Counted from the first letter of the stretch, positions 25,639 to 34,773 are shown. The stretch: DNA of 64,000 bases from an uncultured Prevotellaceae bacterium (GCA_902769705.1 CACXPX010000008.1:35588-99587); one strand, 5' to 3'. Notes: generated by a model from the sequence alone, not told the origin. Translations and numbers: made by a program.

Positions 25639-26849
25639 TGAAGATTAATAATAATGTGATTATGAAAAGAATGATTCTGAGCATGATGCTCGCTGTGGCC
25701 GCTGTATGCGGATGGGCTGCTCCCACCACTCAGTCTTCGGCTGTTCCCCTCTATCAGGAGGGCATGGGCGACAACAAGACATTGAAAGTGAAACTCGACC
25801 TAGTGGACTTTGGCGATACAGTCGTGGTCTATCGTTCGGGATATGAGGAACTGACGTTTATCGGAAAGAACGGCAAGTTCGAGTTCGAACTCGAGGTGGA
25901 CAAGGTGGTGCAGGGCATGTTGTTGCAGCCCAAGTTGCTGCGTGGCGACATGGAGGATGCACGTTACTACTCTATCCCACTCGTGGGTGGTGAATCCGTG
26001 CGTGTGTGGGATACCGACAAGACGCGTTTCGATGTGGACGGCACGGGGTTCTATGCCGACTATCATAAGGTGGACCTCTTTAACGAGAACGATGAAAAGG
26101 AACTGCGTGCCAATACGATTAAATATCGTGAGATGAAGGCCAACAAGTCCCTTAGCAATGAGGAACGCAACAAGTTCTACAACGAAGTCTATCTTCCAAG
26201 TTTCAACCGCCATCAACAGGCACTGGTCGACTACATCAAGGCTCATCCCAAGCAGGAGGCTGCCATATGGCTGCTGCGCAGTATTGACGGTTTCGACAAG
26301 ATGAAGGAGACTTTCAATCTTTTCGATGTCTCTGTTCGTGAAGGCCGCATGCGTCAGATCTACGACAGTTGGGTGAAGGATGCTGAGGAAAGACTCGCAG
26401 AAGAAGCACAAGAGAAGGAAGCCCAGAAGAAGCAGGCTGAAGGAATTGAAGCCCCCGTGTTCACTCTCAACGACTTGGAAGGCAAGCCTCTCGCGCTGAC
26501 CTCTTTGCGCGGCAAGTATGTCATTCTCGACTTCTGGGGTTCGTGGTGCATCTGGTGTATCAGAGGATTCCCTCAGATGAAGGAATACTATGCCAAGTAT
26601 AAAGGCAAGTTCGAGATTCTGGGCGTTGACTGCAACGATACAGAGGCCAAGTGGCGTGACGCCGTGAAGAAGCACGAGTTGCCTTGGCTGCATGTCTACT
26701 GCCCGAAGGAGTCGACGCTGCTGGCCGACTATGGCGTAACAGGTTTCCCCACGAAGATCATCATCGGCCCTGATGGCAAGATTGTCAAATCCATTGTGGG
26801 CGAGGATCCTTCCTTCTATACTCTGCTTGATGAATTGTTCAACAAATGA
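25638..26849 (+). CDS. TlpA-like thioredoxin-fold lipid/periplasmic disulfide protein with N-terminal DUF4369-like domain
   Basis: 403 residues from ATG 25638; the signal peptide actually begins at Met9 (MKRMILSMMLAVAAVCGWA), so 25662 is an equally good start. Exported to the periplasm. The N-terminal 150 residues (KVKLDLVDFGDTVVVYRSG, FIGKNGKFEFELEVD) look like the DUF4369-type beta domain. After a charged helical linker (residues 245-270, EERLAEEAQEKEAQKKQ) comes a TlpA/ResA-type thioredoxin domain with the redox motif WCIWC in FWGSWCIWCIRGFPQMKEYY and the cis-Pro in GVTGFPTKIIIGPDG. Likely reduces or isomerises disulfides in envelope proteins. Overlaps the PAP2 gene by 4 bp. Confidence 0.9.
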   Translation: MKINNNVIMKRMILSMMLAVAAVCGWAAPTTQSSAVPLYQEGMGDNKTLKVKLDLVDFGDTVVVYRSGYEELTFIGKNGKFEFELEVDKVVQGMLLQPKLLRGDMEDARYYSIPLVGGESVRVWDTDKTRFDVDGTGFYADYHKVDLFNENDEKELRANTIKYREMKANKSLSNEERNKFYNEVYLPSFNRHQQALVDYIKAHPKQEAAIWLLRSIDGFDKMKETFNLFDVSVREGRMRQIYDSWVKDAEERLAEEAQEKEAQKKQAEGIEAPVFTLNDLEGKPLALTSLRGKYVILDFWGSWCIWCIRGFPQMKEYYAKYKGKFEILGVDCNDTEAKWRDAVKKHELPWLHVYCPKESTLLADYGVTGFPTKIIIGPDGKIVKSIVGEDPSFYTLLDELFNK

Positions 26850-27697
26850 TGACTTTGAAAAAGATACTGTTGTTTGTCGCAGTCCTAATGGTTGCTGTGA
26901 ATGTTAATGCACAGGAAGAGGAAACTGTGCCTGTATATTTCGAGTTGGACCAACTACCCAAACTGATTGACATCATGCCGCCGCCACCAGCCTTTGACAG
27001 CCCTGAGTTTGCCAATGATGTGGTGCGCTACGGATGGGGAAAACAGCAGCGGTTGGACAAGGAGCGCGTAGAACTTGCCATTGCTGACGCCGAGTGGAAC
27101 GACCACGCCAAACTCTTCCTGCAATGGAAGGACGCCTTCGGACTGGAAATCAACGCGACCAATACTCCTGAGATTTGGAAACTGATGGAGAGTAGCCTTG
27201 CCACCACCGACCCCATGCGCAAGGAGACCAAGGCTTTCTATCACCGCCAGCGCCCCTTCGAGCGTTTCGACGACCCGATGCCTTCGCACGAGGAAGACGA
27301 CTTGCGCGGTGAAGGCAGCTATCCTTCCGGTCACAGTCTTCGTGGTTGGGGCATCTCCTTGCTTCTGGCACAGATAGCTCCTGAGCGTGCCGCAGAGATT
27401 TTCAGTCGTGGATGGGACTATTGCAACAGCCGCGTCATCGTGGGTGCCCACTGGCAGAGCGACGTTGACGCCAGCCGCACCGCCGCCAGCATCGGCTTCT
27501 GTGCCCTGCAAGGCAGCCCTGAGTTCATCGCTCAGATGAGGAAGGCTCAGCAAGAATATAAGGAAAAGACCGCGCAGAATGCTGATGTGCATAGTGCTAC
27601 CATCGTGGTGCATCCTGCCACACGCGCCTATCAGGAGAAAACAGAAGAAACGCGCGGCATCGTGACTGAAGGTCAGCAAAAGGTTGCCGGGAAGTGA
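26846..27697 (+). CDS. PAP2 superfamily acid phosphatase (class A type), exported
   Basis: 283 residues with signal peptide KKILLFVAVLMVAVNVNAQ. All three phosphatase motifs are present: K-x6-RP in KAFYHRQRPFERF, PSGH in GSYPSGHSLRGWG, and SR-x5-H-x3-D in NSRVIVGAHWQSDVDASR. The lack of membrane spans besides the signal suggests a soluble periplasmic non-specific acid phosphatase rather than a lipid phosphatase. The last 45 residues are polar and not part of the catalytic fold. Third gene of an overlapping operon with the TlpA-like and membrane-anchored proteins, a combination whose joint role is unknown. Confidence 0.93.
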   Translation: MMTLKKILLFVAVLMVAVNVNAQEEETVPVYFELDQLPKLIDIMPPPPAFDSPEFANDVVRYGWGKQQRLDKERVELAIADAEWNDHAKLFLQWKDAFGLEINATNTPEIWKLMESSLATTDPMRKETKAFYHRQRPFERFDDPMPSHEEDDLRGEGSYPSGHSLRGWGISLLLAQIAPERAAEIFSRGWDYCNSRVIVGAHWQSDVDASRTAASIGFCALQGSPEFIAQMRKAQQEYKEKTAQNADVHSATIVVHPATRAYQEKTEETRGIVTEGQQKVAGK

Positions 27698-27754
27698 GAG
27701 CTGTGAGGAACCTTAGCAGCGAAACGATAAAGAAATAATAACGATAACAAAACG

Positions 27755-27787
27755 GCAAAGGCGGTTCCATAGAGGAATCGCCTTTGC
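27755..27787. terminator. Bidirectional hairpin between PAP2 and murI
   Basis: GCAAAGGCGGTTCC (27755-27768) pairs with GGAATCGCCTTTGC (27774-27787) around a short loop. It serves both convergent units; the T tract is moderate on the minus side (GTTTTG) and weak on the plus side. Confidence 0.75.
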
Positions 27788-27814
27788 TGTCTTTATGCTG
27801 TAATACTTTATACT

Positions 27815-28651
27815 TCAGTCGAGATCCACATGCTGCACGGAGATGTCCTCACGCAAGAACGTGCGGGCGCTGTCCTTGAACTTGTCGGAGTTCTCAGTAG
27901 TCAAGTAGCGGGCTGTGCCGCCCTTCGAGCAACGACGCTCCATGTCGGGATGATGCAGGAAATAGCGTTGGAGGCTTTCGGCGACGTATTCACTCTGCGG
28001 AATGATGCGCACGCCTGGCGGCACATACTTCAGTATCTTTGGCATGAGCAGCGGATAGTGGGTGCATCCGAGGATGACAGCGTCGATTTCAGGGTCGAGC
28101 CGCATGAGTTGGTCTATGCGCTTCTTCACAAAATAGTCAGCGCCAGGTGAGTCGGCCTCATTGTTCTCAATGATGGGAACCCACAACGGGCAAGCCACTC
28201 CGGTGACACTAATATCGGGACAGAGTTTCTGTATCTCAAGCTTATAGCTGTCGCTGCGCACGGTACCTTCGGTGGCCAACAACCCAACGTGACGTGTGAT
28301 GGTCAGCGGGTCAATAGCCTCAGCTGTGGGGCGGATGATACCCAACACACGTCGGGCAGGGTCCCACTCGGGCAAGTCGCGTTGCTGGATGCTGCGAAGC
28401 GCCTTTGCCGAAGCCGTGTTACATCCCAGTATAACCAAATGACATCCCAATGAAAAGAGTTTGAGCACGGCCTGGCGCGTGAACTGATAGACCACGTCGA
28501 ACGAGCGCGAGCCGTAGGGCGCACGGGCGTTGTCGCCGAGATACAGGTAATCGTACTCGGGCAACAACTGTCGGATGCCATGCAGAATGGTCAGGCCTCC
28601 GTATCCGGAATCGAACACCCCGATAGGACCGGGCGACTGTGGTAGATGCAT
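27815..28651 (-). CDS. murI: Glutamate racemase
   Basis: 278 residues, usual length. Interconverts L- and D-glutamate to supply D-Glu for peptidoglycan. Active-site elements: IGVFDSGYGGLTIL (Asp14, Ser15), the first catalytic cysteine in LGCNTASA (Cys77) and the second in LGCTHYPLL (Cys196). The C-terminal stretch after 230 (YVAESLQRYFLHHPDMERRCSKGG, TARYLTTENSDKF) is a small extension seen in Bacteroidetes. It is the last gene of the long minus-strand envelope operon that begins at 36174 and contains uppS, bamA and three Skp-like chaperones, linking wall precursor supply to outer-membrane assembly. Confidence 0.96.
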   Translation of the reverse strand: MHLPQSPGPIGVFDSGYGGLTILHGIRQLLPEYDYLYLGDNARAPYGSRSFDVVYQFTRQAVLKLFSLGCHLVILGCNTASAKALRSIQQRDLPEWDPARRVLGIIRPTAEAIDPLTITRHVGLLATEGTVRSDSYKLEIQKLCPDISVTGVACPLWVPIIENNEADSPGADYFVKKRIDQLMRLDPEIDAVILGCTHYPLLMPKILKYVPPGVRIIPQSEYVAESLQRYFLHHPDMERRCSKGGTARYLTTENSDKFKDSARTFLREDISVQHVDLD

Positions 28652-28741
28652 GCTTGCGCTACGCTAAATGAAAAATTAAAATTTAAAATGATAAAGAGAG
28701 AGGAAATGTTATTTACTTTCCCCGCTACGCGACTGTGACCA

Positions 28742-29293
28742 TTATTTCCCAATGGCTTTCATCACTTCATTCGTGATGTCGCGGCCCATGCTGGCGTCAA
28801 CATAGGGCAGAGCATTGTTGTCGGTGTTGAGTACAAAAGCCAACTTCAGCTCTTTACCCACATGCTGAATGGCGGTATTCAACTTGTTCCTGACCGGCTG
28901 CATGAGGTCTTTCTCGGCTTTCTCCAACAAGCGAACCGACTCTTCCTTGAAGGCCACATTCTTGGCCATCATGTCCTGCAGTTCAGCCTGACGCTTCTTG
29001 AGAATCGACGGAGCGAATTCACGCTGACCATCAAGAAACTCCACGTACTTCTTGTTGAACTCGTCTTCGCTGCGCTTCATCTCGGACTCATATTGGGTTT
29101 TCAATGCAGCGATATTGCGCTGTGCAGCCACATAGTCGGGCATCGCTTGAAGCACGTCGTTATAGCTGAAATAGCCATAAGCCAAAGAGGGGGTTGCCAC
29201 CACTGGGGCGGGAACCTCCACATGTGTAGAATCCTGTGCCTTACCCGCCAAAGCAGATATAAGGCACAGGAAAAGAATCATTTGTTTCTTCAT
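28742..29293 (-). CDS. OmpH/Skp family periplasmic chaperone, third copy
   Basis: 183 residues. Signal peptide MKKQMILFLCLISALAGKA, then SLAYGYFSYNDVLQAMPDY and a long charged coiled coil (about 55-130: KTQYESEMKRSEDEFNKKY), ending with the small beta core FVLNTDNNALPYVDASMGRDIT. Skp trimers hold unfolded outer-membrane proteins on the way to the Bam complex. The start codon overlaps the stop of the preceding Skp-like gene (both at 29293). It differs from its neighbours by a Pro/Val-rich stretch before the first strand (HVEVPAPVVATPS). Confidence 0.9.
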   Translation of the reverse strand: MKKQMILFLCLISALAGKAQDSTHVEVPAPVVATPSLAYGYFSYNDVLQAMPDYVAAQRNIAALKTQYESEMKRSEDEFNKKYVEFLDGQREFAPSILKKRQAELQDMMAKNVAFKEESVRLLEKAEKDLMQPVRNKLNTAIQHVGKELKLAFVLNTDNNALPYVDASMGRDITNEVMKAIGK

Positions 29294-29790
29294 TATTTCA
29301 GTTTCAGCACTTCAGTCTTGCACTCGCTGGTGACGTCGGTGACGAGAGTAGAGCTGATGAACGGCAGTGTTCCCTTCAATACGATGATGGAGTACTTGCC
29401 ATTGTTGCCCACGTTCTCGATAGCCTTATTGACTTTCGACTGGATGGGGGCCAGCTTCTCCTGCTGCTGCTTGGCCAACTCCTGCTCAGCATCCTGACGA
29501 GCCTGCTGAATCTTCTGCTGCAACTCTATCAGGGTCTGCTCGGTCTCCTGCTGCTTCGTAGCATTCATGGTCGACTTATTCTTGTCGTAATCCTCGGCCT
29601 TGCGCTGGTACTCGTTAAACAACTCTTGGAGTTCGGTGTCCTTCTGCTTGGCAAGAGCCTGCAGCTCTTCTTGCGCCTTGGTAAACTCGGACAGATTCTG
29701 GGCAACAGCGTCGATATCGACACAACCAATCTTCTGGGCGAACATGGTCATCGGGGCCAGAAGCATCAACATCATAATAATCTTTTTCAT
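29293..29790 (-). CDS. OmpH/Skp family periplasmic chaperone, second copy
   Basis: 165 residues, the most typical Skp of the three. Signal peptide MKKIIMMLMLLAPMTMFAQ, then KIGCVDIDAVAQNLSEFTKAQEEL, a coiled coil with tandem Gln/Glu/Lys-rich heptads (about 35-115), and the closing beta segment YSIIVLKGTLPFISSTLVTDVT. The stop overlaps the start of the third copy, implying translational coupling. Expected role: periplasmic holdase for BamA clients. Three tandem homologues suggest hetero-oligomers or separate clients, which the sequence alone cannot decide. Confidence 0.93.
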   Translation of the reverse strand: MKKIIMMLMLLAPMTMFAQKIGCVDIDAVAQNLSEFTKAQEELQALAKQKDTELQELFNEYQRKAEDYDKNKSTMNATKQQETEQTLIELQQKIQQARQDAEQELAKQQQEKLAPIQSKVNKAIENVGNNGKYSIIVLKGTLPFISSTLVTDVTSECKTEVLKLK

Positions 29791-29859
29791 TTTCTTTTTT
29801 TCGTTTTGTTATTTGTTAATTGTCTTATTAATATCACTTAGCCTGTTGTTTCAGGCTGA

Positions 29860-30411
29860 TTAGTGGGCATATCCCAATTTCTGAAGCACTTCGTTGCTGA
29901 TATCAACGCTTGGCGAACCAAAGATAATACCAGCAGCCTCGCTGGCGCGGTCGAGTACCAAGCTATAGCCACGCAACTCAGAAATCTCCTTCACCGTGTT
30001 GTAAATCTCCTCCTGAATGGGGCTCATTAGACTTTCACGCTTCTTGAAGAGCTCACCTTCAGGGCCAAAGTACTTGCGCTTCAGTTCGCTGGCTTCTTTC
30101 TCTTTCTGCATGATAGCCTCTTGCTTGGCTTTCTTCTGGTCTTCAGAAAGGAACACCACCTCGTTCTGATAGTTCTTGTACATCGTGCCAGCCTCTGTGT
30201 TCAATGCCTCCACTTCAGCCATCCACTTCTTCGACACCTGATTGAGCTGCTCGTTGGCACGCTCATAAGCGGGAATGTTCTTCAAAATATACTCCATATC
30301 GAGCAAAGCAAACTTCTGTGCGCTAACGCTTAAAGGTAAAAAGGTAAAAAGGTAAAAAGGTAAAAACCACTTTACCAGCCTTGCGGTTTTGTTGTTTTCT
30401 TGTTTCTTCAT
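29860..30411 (-). CDS. OmpH/Skp family periplasmic chaperone, first copy, signal peptide built from a DNA repeat
   Basis: 183 residues. The mature part is normal: KFALLDMEYILKNIPAYERANEQL, a coiled coil (about 50-120) and YSLVLDRASEAAGIIFGSPSVDIS. The signal peptide is unusual: its hydrophobic core LPFYLFTFLPL (residues 17-27) is encoded by four tandem copies of the octamer GGTAAAAA read on the opposite strand (30331-30368). The preceding n-region (KKQENNKTARLVKW) is long and polar. So the core was apparently made or replaced by a short tandem repeat. It should still work as a signal peptide, since cleavage after SVSAQ is well formed. Follows bamA by 111 bp. Confidence 0.9.
   Translation of the reverse strand: MKKQENNKTARLVKWFLPFYLFTFLPLSVSAQKFALLDMEYILKNIPAYERANEQLNQVSKKWMAEVEALNTEAGTMYKNYQNEVVFLSEDQKKAKQEAIMQKEKEASELKRKYFGPEGELFKKRESLMSPIQEEIYNTVKEISELRGYSLVLDRASEAAGIIFGSPSVDISNEVLQKLGYAH
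30331..30368. repeat. Octamer run (GGTAAAAA)4 inside a signal-peptide codon stretch
   Basis: Four perfect copies of GGTAAAAA on the plus strand. On the minus strand they encode the hydrophobic core of the first Skp-like protein. A complementary GGTAAAG follows at once, so the run can fold back on a short loop. Confidence 0.85.
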
Positions 30412-30522
30412 TTTCTATCCTCCGTTTAATGGTTGATTATTCTTATTGACTCATTGTGAAACAGAAAGTTTCTTTTGAGCCCTCAGATTCATCATATTTT
30501 TATCTTTATAGTTAAATTTTAA

Positions 30523-33258
30523 CTAAAATTCCTGTCCAAGAATGAAGTGGAACTGTCCACCGCTACGCTTGTATGCACCGCCGTTGTAGACTTTGTCGAA
30601 ACCATAGGCATAGTCGATACCCATCAAGCCAACCATTGGCAGGAATATTCTGACACCAATACCTGCAGAACGCTTCATGTCGAAGGGATTGAACTTCTTG
30701 GTGTCCACCCAAGCATTACCAGCTTCGAGGAATCCGAGTCCGTAGATAGTGGTGTTACCCAGCATGAACGGATAGCGCAACTCAAGGGTGAAGCGGTCGT
30801 AGGCATAGGCGTTATAGTATGCGCTCGACCCTGACTCATAAGCAGCAGTGTTCGAGAGCGAACCGTTTTCGTATCCACGCAAGGCTATCGTCTCTTCTGC
30901 ATAGCCAGTGGAATAACCGCTCATACCGTCACCACCGACATAGAACGTCTCAAAAGGCGATTTCTTATACTTATTGTAAGAACCCAAGATACCAAACTCA
31001 ACGCGCGTCATGAGCACAAAACATTTCGCCGTATTGGTGAGTGCCGTGTAAGTGCGGGCTTTGAATTTCCATTTGTGGTATTCCACCCAACGGAACTTCT
31101 CTTGCTGTTCCTGTGAATAAGTGGCCGACTGGCGGTCGGTAGCCAAGTTCTCGTAGTTCTTACCATCCCACATCGACCAAGGCGGAGTGAGACTTACCGA
31201 TGCGGTGAACTCCGAACCGCGGCGTGGGAACATCTGGTTGTCTGTCGATGTGCGGTTGAGCGAAATGCTCATGTTCAAGTTGTTCGAGTTTCCGTTGGTC
31301 ATCAGGAAGTACGACCAGTTCTTCAGCATATAGCGCGTGTAAGCCAACTGAGCCGACAGCGTGAAATAGTCATCCGGCCAACGCAAGCGCTTGCCCCAAC
31401 CCAATGATAATCCCATCAGCTTGACATATTTGTCGGGATCGTAGTAGCTCTCGTAGTTGTTGTAGTAGCTCGAGCCATAGCCACCATATAGATAACTATA
31501 ATAGTTCTGCATGTAGGCCGAGTTGTAGTAGTTGCTCGACACGTCGGTCTGCTTCGAATAGTAGGCACCAACGCTGAACTGTATCGGCCGCTTGCCACCA
31601 AACCAGTTCGTCGAATAGCTAGTGTTATACGACTGGTAGTATTTACCGTTGGTCTGAGCACCAATCGACAGCACCTCACCATCGCCAATAGGCATAATGC
31701 CACGATGCTCGCGATTCTTGTTGAAGAGGTTGGCCATCGAGAAGTTGTTAAGTTTCAAGCCCACGCGACCGATGACGCCCGTCTGTCCCCAACCCAGCGA
31801 GAACTCAATCTGGTCATTCGACTTCTGCTCCAAGTTCCAGTTCACGTCCACCGTTCCGTCTTCAGCATGCGGCTTCACGTCGGGGCTCACCTTCTCGGGG
31901 TCGAAATGTCCCATCGAGGCCAATTCGCGCGCCGAACGCATGACTGCGTCTTTCGAGAAGAGGTCGCCGGGCTTTGTGCGCAGTTCACGACGAACAACAT
32001 TCTCATAGAGGCGGTCGTTTCCGTTGATGCGCACACGGCTGATATGCGCTTGCGGTCCTTCAAATATGCGCATCTCGAGGTCGATAGAGTCGCCCACGAT
32101 GTTCACTTCAGTCGGGTCGAGTTGATAAAACAGGTATCCGTTATTCCAATACTCATTGCCAACGGCATCATCGTCTTCTGTAAGTCGTTTTTGCATCAAC
32201 TTCTGGTTATACACGTCACCCTTCTTCATTCCAAGGATATCGCTCAGTCCAGGCCTGTTGCCCACGCGATAGGTAGGATAAACGGTATTGCCCACCCACG
32301 TGATGTTGCGCAAGTAGTATTTCTTACCTTCGTCCACTTTCACATAGATGTTCACATGCTTGTCGTCGTGGTTCCAAACACTATCTTCGACAATGACAGC
32401 ATCGCGGAATCCATATTCGTTATATTTGTCGATAAGGTTCTGCTTGTCTTTCTTCCAGCGCTCAGGTGTATACTTCTTCGACTTGAAGAAAGTGGAGAAC
32501 TTGCCTGCCTCGTGCGTCTTCGTGAAGGCACCTTTGGTGAAGAATCCTCCCTTGATTTTCTTTTCGCTCAGTTGTTCGTTGCCATAGAGCATGATGTAGC
32601 GTACCTTCATCTTCTCCTTCTTGTCCACGATGACATCGAGTATCACGTGGTTCTTCTCGCTGACATCGTTGCGTTGCAAGATTTCGATTTCGGCATTCTT
32701 GAAGCCTTTGTCGTCGAAGTACTTCTTCGCCAACACCTTGGCGCGGTCAATGGCATTAGGATGTACGCTCATGCCTTTCAGCAAGCCCAACTTCTGCTCC
32801 ATATCCTCACGTTCACTCTTCTTCAGACCAATATAATTGATGGTCGAAACACGAGGACGGGTTGCGAGTGTGATGTGCAGCCAGATGCGGTTGCCCACGA
32901 TAGAGTCTGCAGAAATGCTCACATTCGAGAATAGTCCATGCCGCCAATAGCGCTTCACGGCGTCAGTAATAGCCGTGCCTGGAACATCAATCTCCTGACC
33001 TACTGTCAGTCCAGAGATACTCGTCAGCATGTAATCCTCATAACCTTCTATTCCCGTCATGTTGATTCCACCAAGAATCAGCGAGCGTGATGATCCGGCA
33101 TATGAGATGTCGGGGTTCACTATTTTGTCTTGCGCAAAAGCGGCAGGAACAAGAAACGAGAAATGGAAGGCAAGCCATGCACCGAGCACAGCCCAACGGC
33201 ATCCTCTCTTTGCTTTCCCCTTTCTCTCCTCTCTTCTTTTTCCTTTATATATATACAT
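30523..33258 (-). CDS. bamA: Outer membrane protein assembly factor BamA
   Basis: 911 residues from Met at 33258; a start at 33279 adds seven residues. Central subunit of the machine that folds beta-barrel proteins into the outer membrane. Five POTRA domains occupy about 55-450 (for example TISGLTVGQEIDVPGTAITDAVKRYW, start of the first), followed by a 16-strand barrel with the late strand signature GIGVRIFLPMVGLMGIDYAYGFD and a C-terminal FHFILGQEF ending in Phe. A Tyr/Ser-rich insert (YYNSAYMQNYYSYLYGGYG region, about 600-640) is a surface loop. The signal peptide has an extra-long basic n-region (KGKRREERKGKAKRGCRW) encoded by purine-rich repeat-like DNA. Lies between uppS and the Skp genes. 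Confidence 0.95.
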   Translation of the reverse strand: MYIYKGKRREERKGKAKRGCRWAVLGAWLAFHFSFLVPAAFAQDKIVNPDISYAGSSRSLILGGINMTGIEGYEDYMLTSISGLTVGQEIDVPGTAITDAVKRYWRHGLFSNVSISADSIVGNRIWLHITLATRPRVSTINYIGLKKSEREDMEQKLGLLKGMSVHPNAIDRAKVLAKKYFDDKGFKNAEIEILQRNDVSEKNHVILDVIVDKKEKMKVRYIMLYGNEQLSEKKIKGGFFTKGAFTKTHEAGKFSTFFKSKKYTPERWKKDKQNLIDKYNEYGFRDAVIVEDSVWNHDDKHVNIYVKVDEGKKYYLRNITWVGNTVYPTYRVGNRPGLSDILGMKKGDVYNQKLMQKRLTEDDDAVGNEYWNNGYLFYQLDPTEVNIVGDSIDLEMRIFEGPQAHISRVRINGNDRLYENVVRRELRTKPGDLFSKDAVMRSARELASMGHFDPEKVSPDVKPHAEDGTVDVNWNLEQKSNDQIEFSLGWGQTGVIGRVGLKLNNFSMANLFNKNREHRGIMPIGDGEVLSIGAQTNGKYYQSYNTSYSTNWFGGKRPIQFSVGAYYSKQTDVSSNYYNSAYMQNYYSYLYGGYGSSYYNNYESYYDPDKYVKLMGLSLGWGKRLRWPDDYFTLSAQLAYTRYMLKNWSYFLMTNGNSNNLNMSISLNRTSTDNQMFPRRGSEFTASVSLTPPWSMWDGKNYENLATDRQSATYSQEQQEKFRWVEYHKWKFKARTYTALTNTAKCFVLMTRVEFGILGSYNKYKKSPFETFYVGGDGMSGYSTGYAEETIALRGYENGSLSNTAAYESGSSAYYNAYAYDRFTLELRYPFMLGNTTIYGLGFLEAGNAWVDTKKFNPFDMKRSAGIGVRIFLPMVGLMGIDYAYGFDKVYNGGAYKRSGGQFHFILGQEF

Positions 33259-33304
33259 CCTGTAAAGATCGATTATCAATTGTCAATTCCGTATTGTCTT
33301 ATTG

Positions 33305-34075
33305 CTATTTGTTTTCTTCTTCCACCTGGCTCTCAGTCTTGCCAAAGCGGCGCTGCCTGTTCTGATAGCTCTCAATGGCCTTGTGAAGGTCTTCTTCCAT
33401 GAAGTCTGGCCAATAGGTGTCGCAGAAGTACAGCTCCGAATAGGCTATCTGCCACAGCAGATAGTTCGAGACGCGCAGCTCTCCTCCTGTGCGGATGAGC
33501 AGGTCGGGGTCGGGCATGAAGCTGGTCTGCAAGTGCTGGGAGACAAACTCTTCGGTGATGTCTTCAGCACGTATTCCACCCGTACGCAGATTCTTGATGA
33601 TGTTTTGGGGCAGTTCCTTCATGTCGTTCACCTCAGAGACTATCTGCTTAACAGCTTGGGTAATCTCCCACCGGCTACTGTAGCTTAACGCCACAACCAA
33701 CGTCATCGACGTGTTGCCAGCTGTGTGGTCGATGGTTTCCTGAAGCCTTGACCTCACCTCGTCGGGCAGTCGCTCCATATCGCCAATCACACGGAACCGT
33801 ACGTTGTTCTTCATGAAGATCTCGTCTTCGAGCGAAGACAACACCAACCCCATCAAGGCCGACACTTCATCGGCGGGACGGTTCCAGTTCTCAGTGGAGA
33901 ACGTGTAGAGCGTCAGGAATTTCACACCAAGGCGTGCGCACTCAGTGGTGATGCGACGAACGGTCTCCACACCAGCCTGATGGCCATATTTGCGGGGCTT
34001 GCCTTGCGCGGCCGCCCAACGTCCATTACCATCCATGATGATGGCAATGTGTTCGGGTATATTGTTTTTATTCAT
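33305..34075 (-). CDS. uppS: Undecaprenyl diphosphate synthase (isoprenyl transferase)
   Basis: 256 residues. Adds isopentenyl units in cis to farnesyl diphosphate to make the C55 lipid carrier for peptidoglycan and O-antigen. Signature [12 protein letters not shown] (about 10-21) with the catalytic Asp, [19 protein letters not shown], and the C-terminal [27 protein letters not shown]. Acts at the inner membrane face. Overlaps the end of the DUF6089 gene by 8 bp and precedes bamA by under 50 bp, so both are in the minus-strand envelope operon. Confidence 0.96.
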   Translation of the reverse strand: MNKNNIPEHIAIIMDGNGRWAAAQGKPRKYGHQAGVETVRRITTECARLGVKFLTLYTFSTENWNRPADEVSALMGLVLSSLEDEIFMKNNVRFRVIGDMERLPDEVRSRLQETIDHTAGNTSMTLVVALSYSSRWEITQAVKQIVSEVNDMKELPQNIIKNLRTGGIRAEDITEEFVSQHLQTSFMPDPDLLIRTGGELRVSNYLLWQIAYSELYFCDTYWPDFMEEDLHKAIESYQNRQRRFGKTESQVEEENK

Positions 34076-34751
34076 CTTCGTTATGACAAACTTTGCATTT
34101 CGCCATGAAACTATAGGTCAGCGTCACCTGAAGGGCGCTATAGCAGTCGGTATTCTTGAACATCCCGCTGCTCTCTACGTGGTAAGGGTCTTTGCGTCCG
34201 TCGAGCAAGTCGCTCATCGAAAAGTGTATACCCCACTCCACACCCAAGTTCAGCCGGTCTCCAATCTTGTATTTCACACCAAAGCCCATAGGCACGTTGG
34301 CTGTCAGTTCGTTCTCTTCTGCACCTTTCACGAACGTGCCACCCAGTCCGATAAACACGAAGGGGGCAAGCCGTTTCGCACCACGATAGTCGCGGCCAGT
34401 GCCGTAAGGCCAGAAGTTGTATTCGTAGGTCAGGCTCAAGTCCACCAGTGTGTTGTTAAACGAATATGGCTGGTCGGCCATATCGGGATAATAGGTCTCC
34501 ACATCCTTCGATGCGCCTTTCATCTTGCCTGCGCCAGCAGCGAGCTTCAACGATTGGAAAGGCGTGAACACGCGGCGCAACACAACGCTTCCCATCGGCT
34601 GCAAGTCGCGTGTGGGCGTTCCGTTGAAATCGCCAAGATATCCCATCAGGCCGACACCTCCACCAATCTCCATCATATATTCGGGGTCGCTCTGCGCACG
34701 TGTCTGCACAGCCACAAACCCTACCAGTATGATTAAGACCAGTCTTCGCAT
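34068..34751 (-). CDS. DUF6089 family outer-membrane beta-barrel protein
   Basis: 227 residues. Signal peptide [20 protein letters not shown], then alternating hydrophobic/polar strands of a small barrel: [92 protein letters not shown]. The family always sits beside uppS and bamA in Bacteroidetes, suggesting an accessory role in outer-membrane biogenesis; no activity is established. The C-terminus carries an unexpected Cys-x-x-Cys-His ([10 protein letters not shown]), which could bind a metal or haem or form a disulfide. Starts 22 bp after the DUF6242 gene. Confidence 0.85.
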   Translation of the reverse strand: MRRLVLIILVGFVAVQTRAQSDPEYMMEIGGGVGLMGYLGDFNGTPTRDLQPMGSVVLRRVFTPFQSLKLAAGAGKMKGASKDVETYYPDMADQPYSFNNTLVDLSLTYEYNFWPYGTGRDYRGAKRLAPFVFIGLGGTFVKGAEENELTANVPMGFGVKYKIGDRLNLGVEWGIHFSMSDLLDGRKDPYHVESSGMFKNTDCYSALQVTLTYSFMAKCKVCHNEDE

Positions 34752-34773
34752 GACAACCTGTTAATAGCTTGAA

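Noticed and set aside
28742-30411. Assembly duplication of the Skp/OmpH genes
   Set aside because: The three proteins differ widely in sequence and signal peptides, so they are genuine old paralogues rather than a duplicated assembly segment.
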